DNA from: Acidimicrobiaceae bacterium
GTDB lineage: Bacteria > Actinomycetota > Acidimicrobiia > Acidimicrobiales > Ilumatobacteraceae
Assembly (NCBI GenBank): GCA_020637295.1
Contig: JACJWF010000002.1
Span: forward strand, 310,001 to 374,000
Direction of reading: 5' to 3'
Length of the DNA stretch: 64,000 nt
Positions within the stretch are counted from its first letter, which is position 1, and every line of letters begins with the position of its first letter. The position numbers and the translations under genes were made by a program. Below, in pieces: positions 23,977 to 32,333 of this stretch. The notes below the pieces were generated by a model. It was not told the DNA's origin. It ran no database searches and saw only the letters and a program-made list of their open reading frames with translations.

Positions 23977-24348
23977 TCAGGGCTCGGTGGCCAGCTCGCG
24001 ATCACGCAGTGGGCGGGCGGCATCGAGCAGCCAGTCGACGATCTCCCGCAGCTCGCGGGCCGAGGCCTTGGCGCCGGCGGCGTCCAGGTCGCGCTCGGCG
24101 TCGTTGACCGCGCGCGCCAGCACGTACAGCTCGTCGTGCAGCGCGTCGAGCTCCGCCTTGGTGACGATCAACTCGTTCTCGTTGAGCTGCAGCTCGCTGG
24201 CCCGCTGCTTGCCGACCCAGTGCCACTGGCGGCAGGCCTGCGAGCAGAACTGCCGCGGCCGCCCGGTGGTCTGCGGCGGCAGGACCCGCCGGCACCACTT
24301 GCACCGACCTCGCTCCCCTTCGCCACCCTGGCCATCGTCTTTCGTCAT
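23977..24348 (-). CDS. Small zinc-finger and coiled-coil protein
   Basis: 123 residues. Residues about 16-40 hold CKWCRRVLPP, GRPRQFCSQACRQWHW, a four-cysteine zinc site of a kind seen in many actinobacterial proteins of unknown function. Residues about 55-110 are heptad-rich (LNENELIVTKAELDALHDEL and onward) and should form a coiled coil. Function unknown; DNA binding is possible. The ATG lies inside the palindrome 24337-24358, and CAGTCT six bases upstream may be a -10. Flanked on the 3' side by an identical palindrome and two 47-bp repeats, so it may have moved as a unit (inference). Confidence 0.7.
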   Translation of the reverse strand: MTKDDGQGGEGERGRCKWCRRVLPPQTTGRPRQFCSQACRQWHWVGKQRASELQLNENELIVTKAELDALHDELYVLARAVNDAERDLDAAGAKASARELREIVDWLLDAARPLRDRELATEP

Positions 24349-24358
24349 GACGAAAGAC
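24337..24358. promoter_or_regulatory. Palindrome spanning a start codon, right copy
   Basis: The 18-bp core CTTTCGTCATGACGAAAG (24339-24356) extends to 22 bp here by two more pairs. The central ATG on the minus strand is the start codon of the zinc-finger gene, so a protein bound here would block both a leaderless start and translation. Confidence 0.6.
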
Positions 24359-24384
24359 TGCCACGCCGGCCGACCGCCCGAACG

Positions 24385-25533
24385 TCAGCCCCACGCCTCG
24401 CTGGCGCCACACGTGTTCGTCCCGATGACGGAACCGCGCTCGAGCAGGCGCTCGACGTCCACCGTGCCGCCGCCGAGGGCGATGCGGTCGCCGTCGGATG
24501 CCACCACGCCGCCGTTCGCGGTGTAGACGATGACCCTGCCGCTTCCGTCCGGTGCTGCCACCGTGCCCAGCGGCCAGATGACCGCCATCCGGTCGCCTGC
24601 TCCCCCGCCGTCATCCAGGTACAGGCAGTTGAGGTCGGGGTCGTACCGGAGGAACCCCTCGAACAGCGCCGCCATGAACTCGGTCGGCCGGTTGGTGTCG
24701 GTCAGCACGTCCACGGTGCCGTTGCGGACACCTCGGTAGGGCGGCAGATCGTCCAGCGGGCGGTCCAGCAACTCGATGAAGGCGATCGCCCGCACCGCCG
24801 GTAGATCGGCCAGTGCAGCCCGGCCGGCCTGGTCCAGCACGTCCAGTGCGACGTCCACCGTGTCGCGTCCCGCGCCCGAACCACCGTCGAGCACCACCTC
24901 GCCGGCATCCACGAGGTCCCTCACGCGTTCCCACTGCGAGCGCAGCTCCCGTTCGCTGTACGGCGCCCCGTCCACCAGGCAGATCTCGGCGGGCGCCGCG
25001 GCGGCTTCCAACGCAGGCCGGTGCTGCTCCATGTTGCGGGCGAACCACACGGTGATCACCTGGCTTCGATCGTCCCACCAGACCGCCGCCACATCCGGAT
25101 GACCTTCGCCCCGCGGATCGGCCCCGTCGAGCACCTGGAGGACCGTCGCCATTGCCTCGGAGCCACCGTCGTTGTGCATCTGTGGGCACATCGAGGTGAA
25201 GTCCACGCCGACCGTCGGGGCCTGGAGCACTTCGGCGTCTTCGACCAGCAGGCGGCGACCGTCGTACCAGCCCGACAGGGAGAGCATCTGGCCGGCTGCG
25301 ACGACAGGAAGCTCGACGTCTCCCTGCACGGCGATGGCCGCACAGGCCTCGAGCATCCACGGGCACATTCCGTCCTCGGTCATCCGCCCGGTGATGACGA
25401 CAGCGACACCACGCTCGTCGGTGGCGAGTTGCCGCCCGCCACCGTGCTCCGTGCACGCCGCGAGCATGGCCGCCACGAGCGCGATCGCGGCGGCGGGGCT
25501 CAGCGCTCGACGAGCGAGGACCCGGCCCGCCAT
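24385..25533 (-). CDS. Lipoprotein of unknown function
   Basis: 382 residues. The N-terminus MAGRVLARRALSPAAA, a hydrophobic core and the lipobox LAAC (Cys about 26) mark a lipid-anchored exported protein. Several cysteines (MCPWMLEACAA, SMCPQMHNDGG, NTCG) could form disulfides outside the membrane. No named domain recognised in the remainder. The start at 25533 overlaps the last 34 bp of the upstream rpiR gene, suggesting cotranscription; the long open frame upstream is a shadow of that gene. Confidence 0.7.
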   Translation of the reverse strand: MAGRVLARRALSPAAAIALVAAMLAACTEHGGGRQLATDERGVAVVITGRMTEDGMCPWMLEACAAIAVQGDVELPVVAAGQMLSLSGWYDGRRLLVEDAEVLQAPTVGVDFTSMCPQMHNDGGSEAMATVLQVLDGADPRGEGHPDVAAVWWDDRSQVITVWFARNMEQHRPALEAAAAPAEICLVDGAPYSERELRSQWERVRDLVDAGEVVLDGGSGAGRDTVDVALDVLDQAGRAALADLPAVRAIAFIELLDRPLDDLPPYRGVRNGTVDVLTDTNRPTEFMAALFEGFLRYDPDLNCLYLDDGGGAGDRMAVIWPLGTVAAPDGSGRVIVYTANGGVVASDGDRIALGGGTVDVERLLERGSVIGTNTCGASEAWG

Positions 25534-26381
25534 GCAGCCTCGGTGCGGTCCAGGCGGTCGGCGGCGTGCACCCGCAGGCGGTCCGCCACACCCGCCACCA
25601 GCACGTTGGCCAGGGCCAGCGTGCCGACGTGGGAGTCGAACGGCCCTCCCCCGGCGGCGGCCACCGTCAGGGTGCGCTCGGCCAGCGAGGCCAGGGGCGA
25701 GAGCAGGCTGTCCGTGACGGCCACGATCCACACGCCGTTCTGCCGGGCGGCCTTGGCGGCGTCGATGACCCAGCGGTCGTAGCGGCGCAGGTCCAGCACC
25801 ATCAGCACGTCGCCCTGGCGGGCCAGCGCCACGGCCCGTCGCACGGCGACGTCGTTGCCGTCGACGACGGTGACCCCGTCCCGCAGGGAGCACAGGTCGC
25901 CGACCAGCTGGCGGGCCACCCCGAGCGAGGCGTCGCCGGAGAGCACCAGCACCCGGGCGCTGACGTCGGCGAGGTGGTCGACGACGTCGGCCATCGCCTC
26001 GGCGGACAATGCCCCGAGGGTGGTGACCACGTTCTCCATCTCCAACTGCTGGTGGCGGCCGATGACGTCGGTGGCGGCGGGCTCGCGGATCCGCTCCGCG
26101 GCAGGCCGCAGCTGGTTGGCCAACGCATGTTGAACGGAGGCTTGCAGGCCGGTGAACCCGTCGAAGCCGAGCTTGGACGCCAGCCGCACCACTGTCGCCG
26201 CGCCGGAGGACGCCGCCTCGGCGAGGTCCGCCACGGTGCCGAACGCCACGAGCTGGGGCTGCGCGAGCACGACCTCGGCCACACGCCGCTCGGCCGGGGT
26301 CAGCGAGGCCCCCGCCTTGCCGATGCGCTCCTCCACTTCCACGTCCCGCAGCGTAGTTGGCACGAACGTTCCAGCCCGCAT
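25500..26381 (-). CDS. RpiR/MurR-family transcriptional regulator
   Basis: 293 residues. N-terminal HTH_6 domain (about 12-88: SLTPAERRVAEVVLAQP, then GAATVVRLASKLGFDGFTGLQ) and a C-terminal SIS sugar-phosphate-binding domain (about 130-260: VLVLSGDASLGVARQLVGDL, VIVAVTDS-like WIVAVTDSLLSPLASLA). RpiR proteins sense phosphorylated sugars or similar ligands. It is divergent from the oxygenase gene at 26463 across an 81-bp spacer with several dyads, so it probably controls that gene and itself. Confidence 0.85.
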   Translation of the reverse strand: MRAGTFVPTTLRDVEVEERIGKAGASLTPAERRVAEVVLAQPQLVAFGTVADLAEAASSGAATVVRLASKLGFDGFTGLQASVQHALANQLRPAAERIREPAATDVIGRHQQLEMENVVTTLGALSAEAMADVVDHLADVSARVLVLSGDASLGVARQLVGDLCSLRDGVTVVDGNDVAVRRAVALARQGDVLMVLDLRRYDRWVIDAAKAARQNGVWIVAVTDSLLSPLASLAERTLTVAAAGGGPFDSHVGTLALANVLVAGVADRLRVHAADRLDRTEAAWRAGSSLVER

Positions 26382-26442
26382 GACATGGCAGCGGACCGAA
26401 CGCAACGTTCCGCTGTCAGGTAGTCTCTGGAATATCTGTTCC
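26364..26442. promoter_or_regulatory. Divergent promoter region with RpiR operator candidates
   Basis: Contains GAACGTTC (26364-26371, perfect, just inside the rpiR coding start), CAACGTTC (26403-26410) and the imperfect dyad GGAATATCTGTTCC (26429-26442). TAGTCT (26421-26426) is a -10 candidate for the plus-strand gene. The repeated AACGTTC core, AT-rich for this genome, suggests a regulator bound at more than one site. Confidence 0.5.
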
Positions 26443-26462
26443 GTCCACCCAGGGAGCCCACG

Positions 26463-27416
26463 ATGTCCACCGCCGTCCACCATGCTGCCCCCGTCGTCGT
26501 CGACGCGTCCGGCTGGCCGGCGCTGGACCCCGGCTGGCAGCCGGGTGACGAGCGCTTCGTCCGCGCCGCCGGGCAGGCCGGCCGCCTCCTCCCCCAGGCC
26601 GCGCACGACGCGCTCATCGCCTTCGCCGACGACGTTCCCGCCGCCGGGGCGCTGCTCCTGAAGGGCGCACCCGTCGGTGATCTGCCCGCCACTCCCCCGG
26701 CGCCGACCGCGCCGACCGCCAAGGGGCACGTCAGCGAGATGACCCTCCTCACCGCCGCTCGTCGCCTCGGCCAGCCGGTCGGCTACCAGCCGGAGCACGG
26801 CGGCGACCTCGTCCAGAACCTGGTACCCACCCGCGCCGGCGCCGACCGCCAGGTCAGCACCTCGTCGCGCGTCGACCTGATGTTCCACACCGAGGCCGCG
26901 TTCCACCCCCACCGGCCGCGCTACCTCCTGCTGCTGTGCCTCCGCGGCGACCCGCAGGCCGTCACCACCCTGTCCTCAGTCCACGAGGTGCTGCCCCTGC
27001 TGCCGGCGCCGGTCGTCGACGTGCTGTTCCAGCCCCGCTTCCGTACGGCGGTGGACGAGAGCTACCTCCACGGCCGCACCAACACCCTCGGGCCGGCGAT
27101 GCCCGTCCTGTCGGGCGACCGGGCACGCCCTTCGATGGTGTTCGACGAGGACCTGATGGTCGGCACGGACACCGAGGCAGAGGCCGCACTGCATGTCCTC
27201 GGCGACGCAGTCCGCGCCCATCACATCGGTGTCGCCCTGGAGGCCGGGGACCTGCTGGTGGTGGACAACCATGTCGCCGTGCACGGCCGCACCGCCTACA
27301 CGCCCCGCTTCGACGGCACGGACCGTTGGCTGCAGCGGGCGATGGTGGTGCCGGATCTGGCCCCGAGCGCCGGGGACCGCCACGGCCGGGTCATCAGCAC
27401 CCTCTTCGGCGAGTGA
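26463..27416 (+). CDS. Fe(II)/2-oxoglutarate-dependent oxygenase, clavaminate-synthase-like
   Basis: 317 residues. The 2-His-1-carboxylate facial triad is visible as FHTEAAFH (His142, Glu144) and VDNHVAVHGR (His274), with an arginine in WLQRAMV (Arg292) to bind 2-oxoglutarate. This arrangement is typical of the TauD/clavaminate synthase/asparagine-hydroxylase group that hydroxylates free amino acids. The neighbouring threonine aldolase could process a beta-hydroxy amino acid product (inference). GGAG is eight bases before the ATG. Divergent from rpiR. Confidence 0.82.
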   Translation: MSTAVHHAAPVVVDASGWPALDPGWQPGDERFVRAAGQAGRLLPQAAHDALIAFADDVPAAGALLLKGAPVGDLPATPPAPTAPTAKGHVSEMTLLTAARRLGQPVGYQPEHGGDLVQNLVPTRAGADRQVSTSSRVDLMFHTEAAFHPHRPRYLLLLCLRGDPQAVTTLSSVHEVLPLLPAPVVDVLFQPRFRTAVDESYLHGRTNTLGPAMPVLSGDRARPSMVFDEDLMVGTDTEAEAALHVLGDAVRAHHIGVALEAGDLLVVDNHVAVHGRTAYTPRFDGTDRWLQRAMVVPDLAPSAGDRHGRVISTLFGE

Positions 27417-27441
27417 GCCGGCGCCCCGCCACAATGGGCGC

Positions 27442-28518
27442 ATGACTGCGAACGCCACCGCACCAATCCCGATGCCACCCGCACCTGCGCGGGCGTTCGC
27501 CAGCGACAACGCCGCCGGCGCACATCCGAAGGTGGTCGAGGCGGTCCTTGCCGCCAATGAAGGGCATGCGCTCGCCTACGGCAGCGACGAGTGGACGGGC
27601 CGGGCGGAAGCCGGGTTCCGCGATCTCTTCGGCCCGCGCACGCAGAGCTATCTCGTGTGGAACGGCACGGGTGCGAACGTCATGGCGCTCGGCACGATGG
27701 TCCGCCCGGGCGACGCCGTGGTGTGCAGCGAGTGGGCCCATGTGGCCGTGGACGAGACCGGCGCGCCGGAGCGCAGCCTGGGCGTGAAGCTGCTCCCCCA
27801 GCCCACCGCCACCGCCAAGCTGGTGCCGGCGCAACTCGAGGCGCTGACGCACCTCCAGGGCGTGCAGCACCATGCCCAGCCCGGCGTGGTCAGCATCACC
27901 CAGAGCACGGAGCTCGGCACGTTGTACACCGCGGAGGAGGTAGCAGCCCTGTGCGACACCGCGCACCGGATGGGCATGCGCGTCCACCTCGACGGGGCCC
28001 GCATCGCCAACGCCACCGCGGCGCTGGGCGGCGACGTGGCGGCGCTGCGCAGCTTCACCGTGGAGGCCGGTGTGGACGTGGTGAGCTTCGGCGCCACCAA
28101 GCCCGGCGCGTTCGGCGCCGAGGCGGTGGTGTACCTCGATCCTACGCTGGCCGAGCGAGCGATGTACGTGCGCAAGTCCGTCAACCAGCTGCCGTCGAAG
28201 ATGCGCTTCGTCGCCGCCCAGTTCGAGGCGATGCTCGCCGACGACCTGTGGATCCGATTGGGCGACCACGCCAACCGGATGGCCACCCGCCTCTACGAGG
28301 CCACGAAGGACATCCCCGGCGTGACGTACGACGCACCGCCGAGTGTGAACAGCGTGTTCCCCATGCTGCCCCCCGAGGCCATCGAGCCACTGCGCGCCTG
28401 GTGCTTCTTCTGGGACTGGGATGTGAGCCGCCACCAGGTGCGTTGGATGACGGCCTGGGACACCACGGAGGCCGATGTGGACGCCTTCGCGGCCGGGGTC
28501 CGCGCCCTGCTCGTGTAA
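27442..28518 (+). CDS. Threonine-aldolase-family beta-eliminating lyase
   Basis: 358-residue fold-type I PLP enzyme cleaving beta-hydroxy amino acids to glycine and an aldehyde, or a relative. Seen are FASDNAAGAHPKV, NGTGANVMAL, VHLDGARIANA (Asp to the cofactor) and VDVVSFGATKPGAFGAEAVV with the PLP lysine. CACAAT (27430-27435) six bases before the ATG indicates an independent leaderless start. Glycine formed here would feed the glycine cleavage system at the left of the window. Confidence 0.85.
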   Translation: MTANATAPIPMPPAPARAFASDNAAGAHPKVVEAVLAANEGHALAYGSDEWTGRAEAGFRDLFGPRTQSYLVWNGTGANVMALGTMVRPGDAVVCSEWAHVAVDETGAPERSLGVKLLPQPTATAKLVPAQLEALTHLQGVQHHAQPGVVSITQSTELGTLYTAEEVAALCDTAHRMGMRVHLDGARIANATAALGGDVAALRSFTVEAGVDVVSFGATKPGAFGAEAVVYLDPTLAERAMYVRKSVNQLPSKMRFVAAQFEAMLADDLWIRLGDHANRMATRLYEATKDIPGVTYDAPPSVNSVFPMLPPEAIEPLRAWCFFWDWDVSRHQVRWMTAWDTTEADVDAFAAGVRALLV

Positions 28519-28532
28519 TTTCGCACAAGCTC

Positions 28533-28586
28533 TCGACACAGCGTTCACAGTGTCGTAAGATCACCAACTACTTGCTCACAGCAAGT
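28533..28586 (+). promoter_or_regulatory. whiB promoter with spacer dyad and leader hairpin
   Basis: TCGACA (28533-28538), a 17-nt spacer and TAAGAT (28556-28561) form a strong promoter. The inverted repeat CGACAC/GTGTCG (28534-28539, 28550-28555) exactly spans the -35 and spacer, so it is a likely operator. The transcript would begin near 28568 with the hairpin ACTTGCT-cac-AGCAAGT (28570-28586), a possible stability or translation element. The leader is about 58 nt. Confidence 0.6.
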
Positions 28587-28625
28587 AAATCCTTCTCGCT
28601 TCTTGCTTCGGACTATGGGGGTTCC

Positions 28626-28931
28626 ATGGCAGCGGTCGATGTGGTGATCCACCGGATCTACACCGATGATCGGTGGATGACGGCGGCAGAGTGCAAAGGT
28701 CTCACGCACCTGTTCTTCCCGCCTCCGGCCGAGCGGCCGCAGGCCCGTGATCGCCGCGAAGCATCGGCCAAGGCGGTGTGCCAGTCGTGCCACGTCAACG
28801 GCCAGTGCCGCGAGTACGCCCGCACCCATCATGAGTACGGGTTCTGGGGTGGCGAGAGCGAGGACGAGCGCCACGCCGCCGGCTTCCGCCTCATTGCCCC
28901 CATCGGCGTGCGCGCCCGCAACGCCAGCTGA
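28626..28931 (+). CDS. WhiB-family iron-sulfur transcriptional regulator
   Basis: 101 residues. Four cysteines for a [4Fe-4S] cluster are present: AAECKGL, then VCQSCHVNGQC (CxxC-x5-C), followed by the WhiB turn GFWGGESEDER that contacts the sigma factor, and a short basic end. WhiB proteins bind the housekeeping sigma factor and control division, redox or antibiotic responses. Which subclass this is cannot be settled by eye. It has a conventional leader, unlike its neighbours. Confidence 0.93.
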   Translation: MAAVDVVIHRIYTDDRWMTAAECKGLTHLFFPPPAERPQARDRREASAKAVCQSCHVNGQCREYARTHHEYGFWGGESEDERHAAGFRLIAPIGVRARNAS

Positions 28932-28989
28932 GCCTCCCGCACCGGCCGGCCACCACCCGCTCGGGTGCGAGGTCGCCTACCATCGGCTC

Positions 28990-30042
28990 GTGGCCGAATC
29001 GCTGACCCATCGAGCCGCGGTCAACGCCGCGTGGGCCGCCTACGGCGACCGCCGCACCATCATCCGTGTGGACGAGGTCAGCGCCAACGTCAGCACCAAC
29101 CGGGTCTACCGGCTGCACCTCGACGACGCCGCCACCTTGGTCTGCAAGGTGTCCAGCTACGGCTCGTACTTCCTCTTCTATGAGGACCACGACCGGCTCA
29201 GCCGCACCTCGGCGCTGCTGCACGGCACCCGCTTCCACGGGATGCTGGCCGACATCTGGCGCAAGGACGGGCGGCTGTTCACCTGGTACGACCAGCGCAT
29301 GTGGGCCGTCTTCTACGACGACGTGCCGCGCAAGGACGCCCTCCCCAAGATCCTCACGATCGACCAGATCCGCAATCTCGGGCGGGAGATCGCCGAGTTC
29401 CACCTGGCCTGTGCCGACGTGGCCCCGCGGATCCCCCCGGGTTCCACCACGGTGAAGAGCGACACCATCCACCTGCTGGATCTGCTGGAGAGCCCCTTCG
29501 CCATGCGCAACTTCGATCTGCCGGCGGAGTCCATCGGCGTGCTGTGGAAGCACACCCACCGCCTGCTGGAGCGCCTGATCGAGGCCGGGTACGACGAGTG
29601 GCAGAAGATGCCGATCCTCATCGACTGGAACCTCGGCAACTTCTCGGTGGACATGGCGTCGGACGGCACGTTCCGCCTGTTCTCGCGGTGGGACTACGAC
29701 TGGTTCCGCATCGAGCCGCGGCTGCTGGACTTCTACTTCCTGTCGCGCGTGTCGTCCAGCACCGGCGATCGCACCCTGTTCACCTATGGCGCACACACAC
29801 TGGTGGAGCCGACGTTCCTGGAGTTCCTGCGCGCCTACCGCGAGGTGTTCCCGATGTCGGACGACGAGGTGATGTTCCTTCCGGACGTGTACCGCTTCTT
29901 CATCCTCAACTACGTCATCCGGGAAGGGGCCCGGTTCTTCCGGGCCGACCTTTGCCGCCAGTTCCGCCGCGACGCAGTCCGGTCCTACCTGCCTGGCCTG
30001 GATCGTCTCGACCCCTCTCCCCTGCTGAGCACCGGGTCATGA
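28990..30042 (+). CDS. Aminoglycoside-phosphotransferase-like kinase
   Basis: 350 residues with the APH/choline-kinase-like fold. Lys53 in LVCKVSSYG fits the ATP-binding lysine. ILIDWNLGNF (Asp212, Asn217) is the catalytic loop and WDYDWFRIEPRLLDF (Asp235/Asp237) the metal-binding motif. Substrate unknown; sugar or small-molecule phosphorylation is more likely than drug resistance. GTG at 28990 is set by TACCAT (28978-28983) six bases upstream. The stop overlaps the start of the next gene. Confidence 0.75.
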   Translation: MAESLTHRAAVNAAWAAYGDRRTIIRVDEVSANVSTNRVYRLHLDDAATLVCKVSSYGSYFLFYEDHDRLSRTSALLHGTRFHGMLADIWRKDGRLFTWYDQRMWAVFYDDVPRKDALPKILTIDQIRNLGREIAEFHLACADVAPRIPPGSTTVKSDTIHLLDLLESPFAMRNFDLPAESIGVLWKHTHRLLERLIEAGYDEWQKMPILIDWNLGNFSVDMASDGTFRLFSRWDYDWFRIEPRLLDFYFLSRVSSSTGDRTLFTYGAHTLVEPTFLEFLRAYREVFPMSDDEVMFLPDVYRFFILNYVIREGARFFRADLCRQFRRDAVRSYLPGLDRLDPSPLLSTGS

Positions 30043-30614
30043 CCCGCGCATCACCCGACTGGCTGCCCGAGGACCTTCCGACGAGGTGGGACGATGCCGA
30101 ACTCTCGTTCGTCCCGCTGACCCCGGCCCTCCTCCATGAGGACTACGCAGCGGTGATGCGTGACATCCCGATGCTGCGCGCTTGGAGCGGGCAGGACTGG
30201 CCGACCGAGGACTTCCCGGTGGACGACAACCTGGCCGACCTCCAACGGCACGACCGCGAGCAGCGCGAGCGAGTTGCCCTGACGTACAGCGTGCTCGTCG
30301 ACGGCATCGTGCAGGGCTGCATCTACGTGCACCCGTGGGCCGCGGCGTGGCGCGGCCGGACGGTGGACCCGCCGGGCGACGACGGCCGTGGCGACGTGGT
30401 GGTGCGCGGCTGGCTGCACGACCGGCCGGCGGCGCGCCTGATCGCGGCGACGACGGCCTTCCTCGGGGCGCCCCGGTTCGCCTTCCCCCGCCTGTGGTGG
30501 CAGACCAACGAGCGCTGCCCGGACCAGGTCGCCGCGTGCGACGCACTCGGGCTCCGTGCCGAGGTCCGCCACCGCGGCGCCGATCGATGGTGGATCCTGC
30601 GGGCGTTGCCCTGA
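30039..30614 (+). CDS. GNAT-like acetyltransferase domain protein
   Basis: 191 residues. Weak resemblance to GNAT proteins (LSFVPLTPALLHEDYAAVM at the start; VLVDGIVQGCIYVHPW; CDALGLRAEVRHRGADRWWILR at the end, like the common Y/F-x-x-x-GF segment). Substrate unknown. Its ATG overlaps the kinase-like gene's stop (ATGA), so the two products probably work together. Confidence 0.6.
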   Translation: MTRASPDWLPEDLPTRWDDAELSFVPLTPALLHEDYAAVMRDIPMLRAWSGQDWPTEDFPVDDNLADLQRHDREQRERVALTYSVLVDGIVQGCIYVHPWAAAWRGRTVDPPGDDGRGDVVVRGWLHDRPAARLIAATTAFLGAPRFAFPRLWWQTNERCPDQVAACDALGLRAEVRHRGADRWWILRALP

Positions 30615-30652
30615 CGCCGGCCGCGCCCGGTGGGCCGTGCCACGATGACGAG

Positions 30653-31474
30653 ATGGAGTACACCCAGATCTCCGTCCACCGCGACGGCCCGGTGGTGGTC
30701 GTCACCCTGAACCGGCCGGAGCGGCTGAACGCGTGGACGCCGACGATGGCGGAAGAACAGCACCACGCCATCGCGGCTGCCAACGACCACCCCGGCGTCG
30801 GCGCGATCGTGATGACCGGCGCCGGGCGCGGCTTCTGCGCCGGGGCGGACATGGAGGCCACGTTCAAGACCCGCATCGACGGCGGCGATCCGGGCGCGGA
30901 CACCGCCGGCGGCGACGGCGGCATGCCGAGGGGCCTCGACTGGGTGGCCTTCCTGCGCGAGAGCAAGCCGGTGGTCTGCGCCGTCAACGGCGCCGCAGTC
31001 GGCATCGGCGTCACCATGTGCCTTCCGGCCGACCAGATCCTGGCCTCCACGGCCGCCAAGTTCGGTATGGGGTTCATCAAGATGGGGCTGGTGCCCGAGC
31101 TGGCCAGCACCCGCCTGCTCGGCGCGCGTCTCGGGTTCGGGCGGGCCAGCGACCTGGCGCTGTCCGGCCGGATCATCCCCGCGACGGAAGCTCACCGCAT
31201 CGGCCTGGCCGACCAGCTGTGCGAGCCGGACGAGTTGTTGCCGGCGGCCATGGAGGTCGCCCGCTCCTACGCCGCCAACCCGGACCTCCAGTTACAGATG
31301 ACCAAGCGGCTCCTCACCGCCCACTTGTTGGGCGACGACCTCCCCGCGGTCCAGGCTGCCGAGTCCGCGCTGCTGCGCGAGTGCTGGAAGAGCCCGGAGC
31401 ACGCCGAAGCCGTGGCCGCCTTCTTGGAGAAGCGCCCGGCGGTGTTCCGCCCCGCCGATGGGACGGAGGCCTGA
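30653..31474 (+). CDS. Enoyl-CoA hydratase/isomerase family protein
   Basis: 273-residue crotonase-fold enzyme. Oxyanion-hole segments are GFCAGADMEATF and VNGAAVGIGVTM, and GLVPELAST carries a catalytic-type glutamate, a pattern closer to enoyl-CoA isomerases than to hydratases. CACGAT (30641-30646) six bases before the ATG suggests its own leaderless start. A ribokinase gene begins one base after its stop codon. Confidence 0.85.
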   Translation: MEYTQISVHRDGPVVVVTLNRPERLNAWTPTMAEEQHHAIAAANDHPGVGAIVMTGAGRGFCAGADMEATFKTRIDGGDPGADTAGGDGGMPRGLDWVAFLRESKPVVCAVNGAAVGIGVTMCLPADQILASTAAKFGMGFIKMGLVPELASTRLLGARLGFGRASDLALSGRIIPATEAHRIGLADQLCEPDELLPAAMEVARSYAANPDLQLQMTKRLLTAHLLGDDLPAVQAAESALLRECWKSPEHAEAVAAFLEKRPAVFRPADGTEA

Positions 31475-31475
31475 C

Positions 31476-32333
31476 ATGTTCGACGTGGTGGTCGTGGGGA
31501 GCGCCAACCTCGACCTCGTGGCCACGGTGGACCGGCTGCCCGGCGCCGGCGAGACGGTGCCCGGGCACAGCTACGCCGAGTACCCGGGCGGCAAGGGGCT
31601 GAACCAGGCAGTGGCCGCGGCACGCGGCGGCGCAGTGACAGCGTTCGTCGGCGCGGTCGGTGACGACGTGGCCGGCGCCGGCCTGCTGGACGTCATGCGC
31701 GCCGACGGCATCGACACCACAGCCGTTGCTGTGGTCGGCGCGCCCACGGGCCGGGCGATGATCGGTGTCGGCGCCAACGCCGAGAACTCGATCATCGTCA
31801 TCGCCGGAGCGAACGACGCCGTCACCGGCGATGGCCTTCCTGCCTGCCGTGTGGTGCTCTCGCAGTTGGAAGTGCCGGTGGCCGCGATCCGCTCGGCCTT
31901 CACCGCGGCGAGGTCGATGGGTGCCACCACCGTCCTCAACCCGGCGCCGGCCAAGCCGCTGCCCGACGACGTGCTCGCGCTGTGCGACGTGCTGACCCCC
32001 AACGAGCACGAGGTGGAGCTCCTCGGCGGCGTGGACCGTCTGCTGTCGCTCGGTGCCCGGGCCGTGGTGGTGACACTCGGCGCCCGTGGCGCGGCGCTGC
32101 ACACCGCCGGCGGCGATGTCGCGATCGCGCCCTTCGCCGTGACCCCGGTGGACACGACCGGCGCCGGCGACACGTTCAGCGGCACGCTCTGCGCCCGCCT
32201 GGCGCTGGGCGAGGAGCTGACGACCGCACTGCGGGCGGCGTCCGCCGCCGGCGCGCTGTGCACCACCCGCGCCGGGGCCGTGCCGTCGATCCCCTACCGC
32301 ATCGAGGTGGACGCGCTCCTGGCCGGCGGGTGA
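31476..32333 (+). CDS. rbsK: Ribokinase (PfkB family)
   Basis: 285 residues. N-terminal VVVGSANLDLVATVDRLPG, GGKGLNQAVAAAR (substrate-binding) and the ATP/anion-hole motif DTTGAGDTFSG are all present, matching ribokinase (D-ribose + ATP to ribose 5-phosphate). ATG 31476 is one base after the enoyl-CoA hydratase stop. The last 40 bp overlap the end of convergent prmA, an unusually long tail-to-tail overlap. Confidence 0.85.
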   Translation: MFDVVVVGSANLDLVATVDRLPGAGETVPGHSYAEYPGGKGLNQAVAAARGGAVTAFVGAVGDDVAGAGLLDVMRADGIDTTAVAVVGAPTGRAMIGVGANAENSIIVIAGANDAVTGDGLPACRVVLSQLEVPVAAIRSAFTAARSMGATTVLNPAPAKPLPDDVLALCDVLTPNEHEVELLGGVDRLLSLGARAVVVTLGARGAALHTAGGDVAIAPFAVTPVDTTGAGDTFSGTLCARLALGEELTTALRAASAAGALCTTRAGAVPSIPYRIEVDALLAGG

